This document shows, piece by piece, positions 5,408-6,100 of a DNA stretch of 6,100 nt (positions are counted from its first letter, which is position 1; the number at the start of each line of letters is the position of its first letter). The DNA is from Proteobacteria bacterium UBA2996 (lineage in GTDB: Bacteria; Pseudomonadota; Gammaproteobacteria; Arenicellales; UBA868): contig DDZY01000112.1 in the NCBI GenBank assembly GCA_002346525.1, forward strand, positions 7,623-13,722. The letters run 5' to 3'. The position numbers and the translations under genes are program-made. A model generated the notes under the pieces. That model did not search any database, had not been told where the DNA came from, and was given only the letters and a program-made list of their open reading frames with translations.

Positions 5408-6100
5408 CTAATCGATGACACTGCCGATGCGGCCCCAGTTCACACCGCCGCCACCGGCGCTGTCCCAACTGAACCAGATAAAGAACGCTTTTCCCACGAC
5501 GAACTCCTCGGGGACAAAGCCCCAATATCGGCTGTCATTACTGTGGTCCCGGTTGTCTCCCATCACGAAGTAATGACCCTCGGGGACCTTTACCCGAATT
5601 GAACTTGACGTGCGTCGCGAATCAATCATGATGGTGTGATTTTCTGGGCCAATGCTTTCGAGATACGTCTTGACCCGATCCTCCTCTTCCCCGGAAGGCC
5701 AATTAACCAGATCAATGGCTTCCAGAGGGAGCGGTTGGCCGTTGATGGAGAGCCGCTTGTTGTGATAACTGACCACATCGCCCGGCGTACCGATAACGCG
5801 CTTGATGAAATTGGTTTTGGGATCGCGGGGGAATCGAAACACCATCACATCACCACTCTGCGGCGCTCCCAGGGTGATGATCTCCCGTTTCAATACGGGC
5901 AACTTGATCCCATAACTGGATTTTGAGACCAGGATGAAATCCCCTATAAAAAGGCTGGGCAGCATTGAGCCGGACGGAATGCGAAATGGTTCAACGACAA
6001 AGGCGCGGAGCAAAAACACGGCGAGGATGACCGGAAAAAATGATCTGGAGTACTCAACGATCAGAGGCATACGCAGACTCACGCCCGACTCGGCCTGACG
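5408..6100 (-). CDS. lepB: Signal peptidase I LepB (5'-partial)
   Basis: LepB is the inner-membrane serine/lysine protease that removes signal peptides from exported proteins on the periplasmic side. Numbering from a GTG at 6082, a transmembrane segment (about 15-30, FFPVILAVFLLRAFVV) leads into box B, FRIPSGSMLPSL with the catalytic serine S39. The catalytic lysine is K94 in FIKRVIGTPGD, and box E is GDNRDHSNDSR (175-185) near the C-terminus. The reading frame stays open to the right edge (6100) with no stop. VEYSRSFFPV is normally preceded by a first membrane helix and cytoplasmic loop in gammaproteobacterial LepB, so I treat the gene as truncated by the window and the GTG at 6082 and ATG at 6070 as internal. 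It heads the visible part of the operon, 12 nt before rnc. Confidence 0.95.
   Translation of the reverse strand, partial: RQAESGVSLRMPLIVEYSRSFFPVILAVFLLRAFVVEPFRIPSGSMLPSLFIGDFILVSKSSYGIKLPVLKREIITLGAPQSGDVMVFRFPRDPKTNFIKRVIGTPGDVVSYHNKRLSINGQPLPLEAIDLVNWPSGEEEDRVKTYLESIGPENHTIMIDSRRTSSSIRVKVPEGHYFVMGDNRDHSNDSRYWGFVPEEFVVGKAFFIWFSWDSAGGGGVNWGRIGSVID

Noticed and set aside
6068..6082. GTG 6082 or ATG 6070 as the true lepB start
   Set aside because: The frame remains open to the window edge, and LepB of this type normally carries an extra N-terminal helix and loop before VEYSRSFFPV, so a start outside the window is more likely.

Overview
The window looks like a chromosomal housekeeping region of a gammaproteobacterium. 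The right two thirds carry the classic block lepB-rnc-era-recO-pdxJ in the same order as in Escherichia coli. A YggX-type iron-trafficking protein, largely confined to proteobacteria (mainly gamma and beta), lies next to it. No genus can be named from the sequence. There is no sign of phage, insertion sequences, CRISPR arrays, rRNA or tRNA genes.

Layout from right to left on the minus strand: a 5'-truncated signal peptidase I (lepB, running off the right edge), RNase III (rnc), the ribosome-assembly GTPase Era (era), the recombination mediator RecO (recO) and pyridoxine 5'-phosphate synthase (pdxJ). The gaps are only 12, 7, 10 and 16 nt, and each downstream gene has its own Shine-Dalgarno sequence. 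Two of these Shine-Dalgarno sequences overlap the previous stop codon, so this is almost certainly one translationally linked operon. rnc and era both appear to start with TTG. pdxJ is not followed by acpS as in E. coli. Instead it meets a plus-strand yggX tail to tail with a 2-nt gap.

To the left, yggX is divergent from a minus-strand pair: an A-type (IscA/ErpA/HesB-like) iron-sulfur carrier with an unusual C-terminal CxxC, and a 415-aa ATP-grasp ligase resembling L-amino-acid (dipeptide) ligases. Their shared 115-nt intergenic region contains three TTTTACC heptamers spaced 45 and 46 nt apart. The pair ends at a strong-looking Rho-independent terminator at the left edge of the window.

Functionally, the right block handles protein export (LepB), RNA processing and 30S maturation (Rnc, Era), DNA repair (RecO) and vitamin B6 synthesis (PdxJ). 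The left block groups iron and Fe-S handling (YggX, A-type carrier) with a ligase of unknown substrate. The ATP-grasp gene and its partner carrier are the least ordinary part of the window. The rest is conserved housekeeping, and I see no convincing wholly new system.
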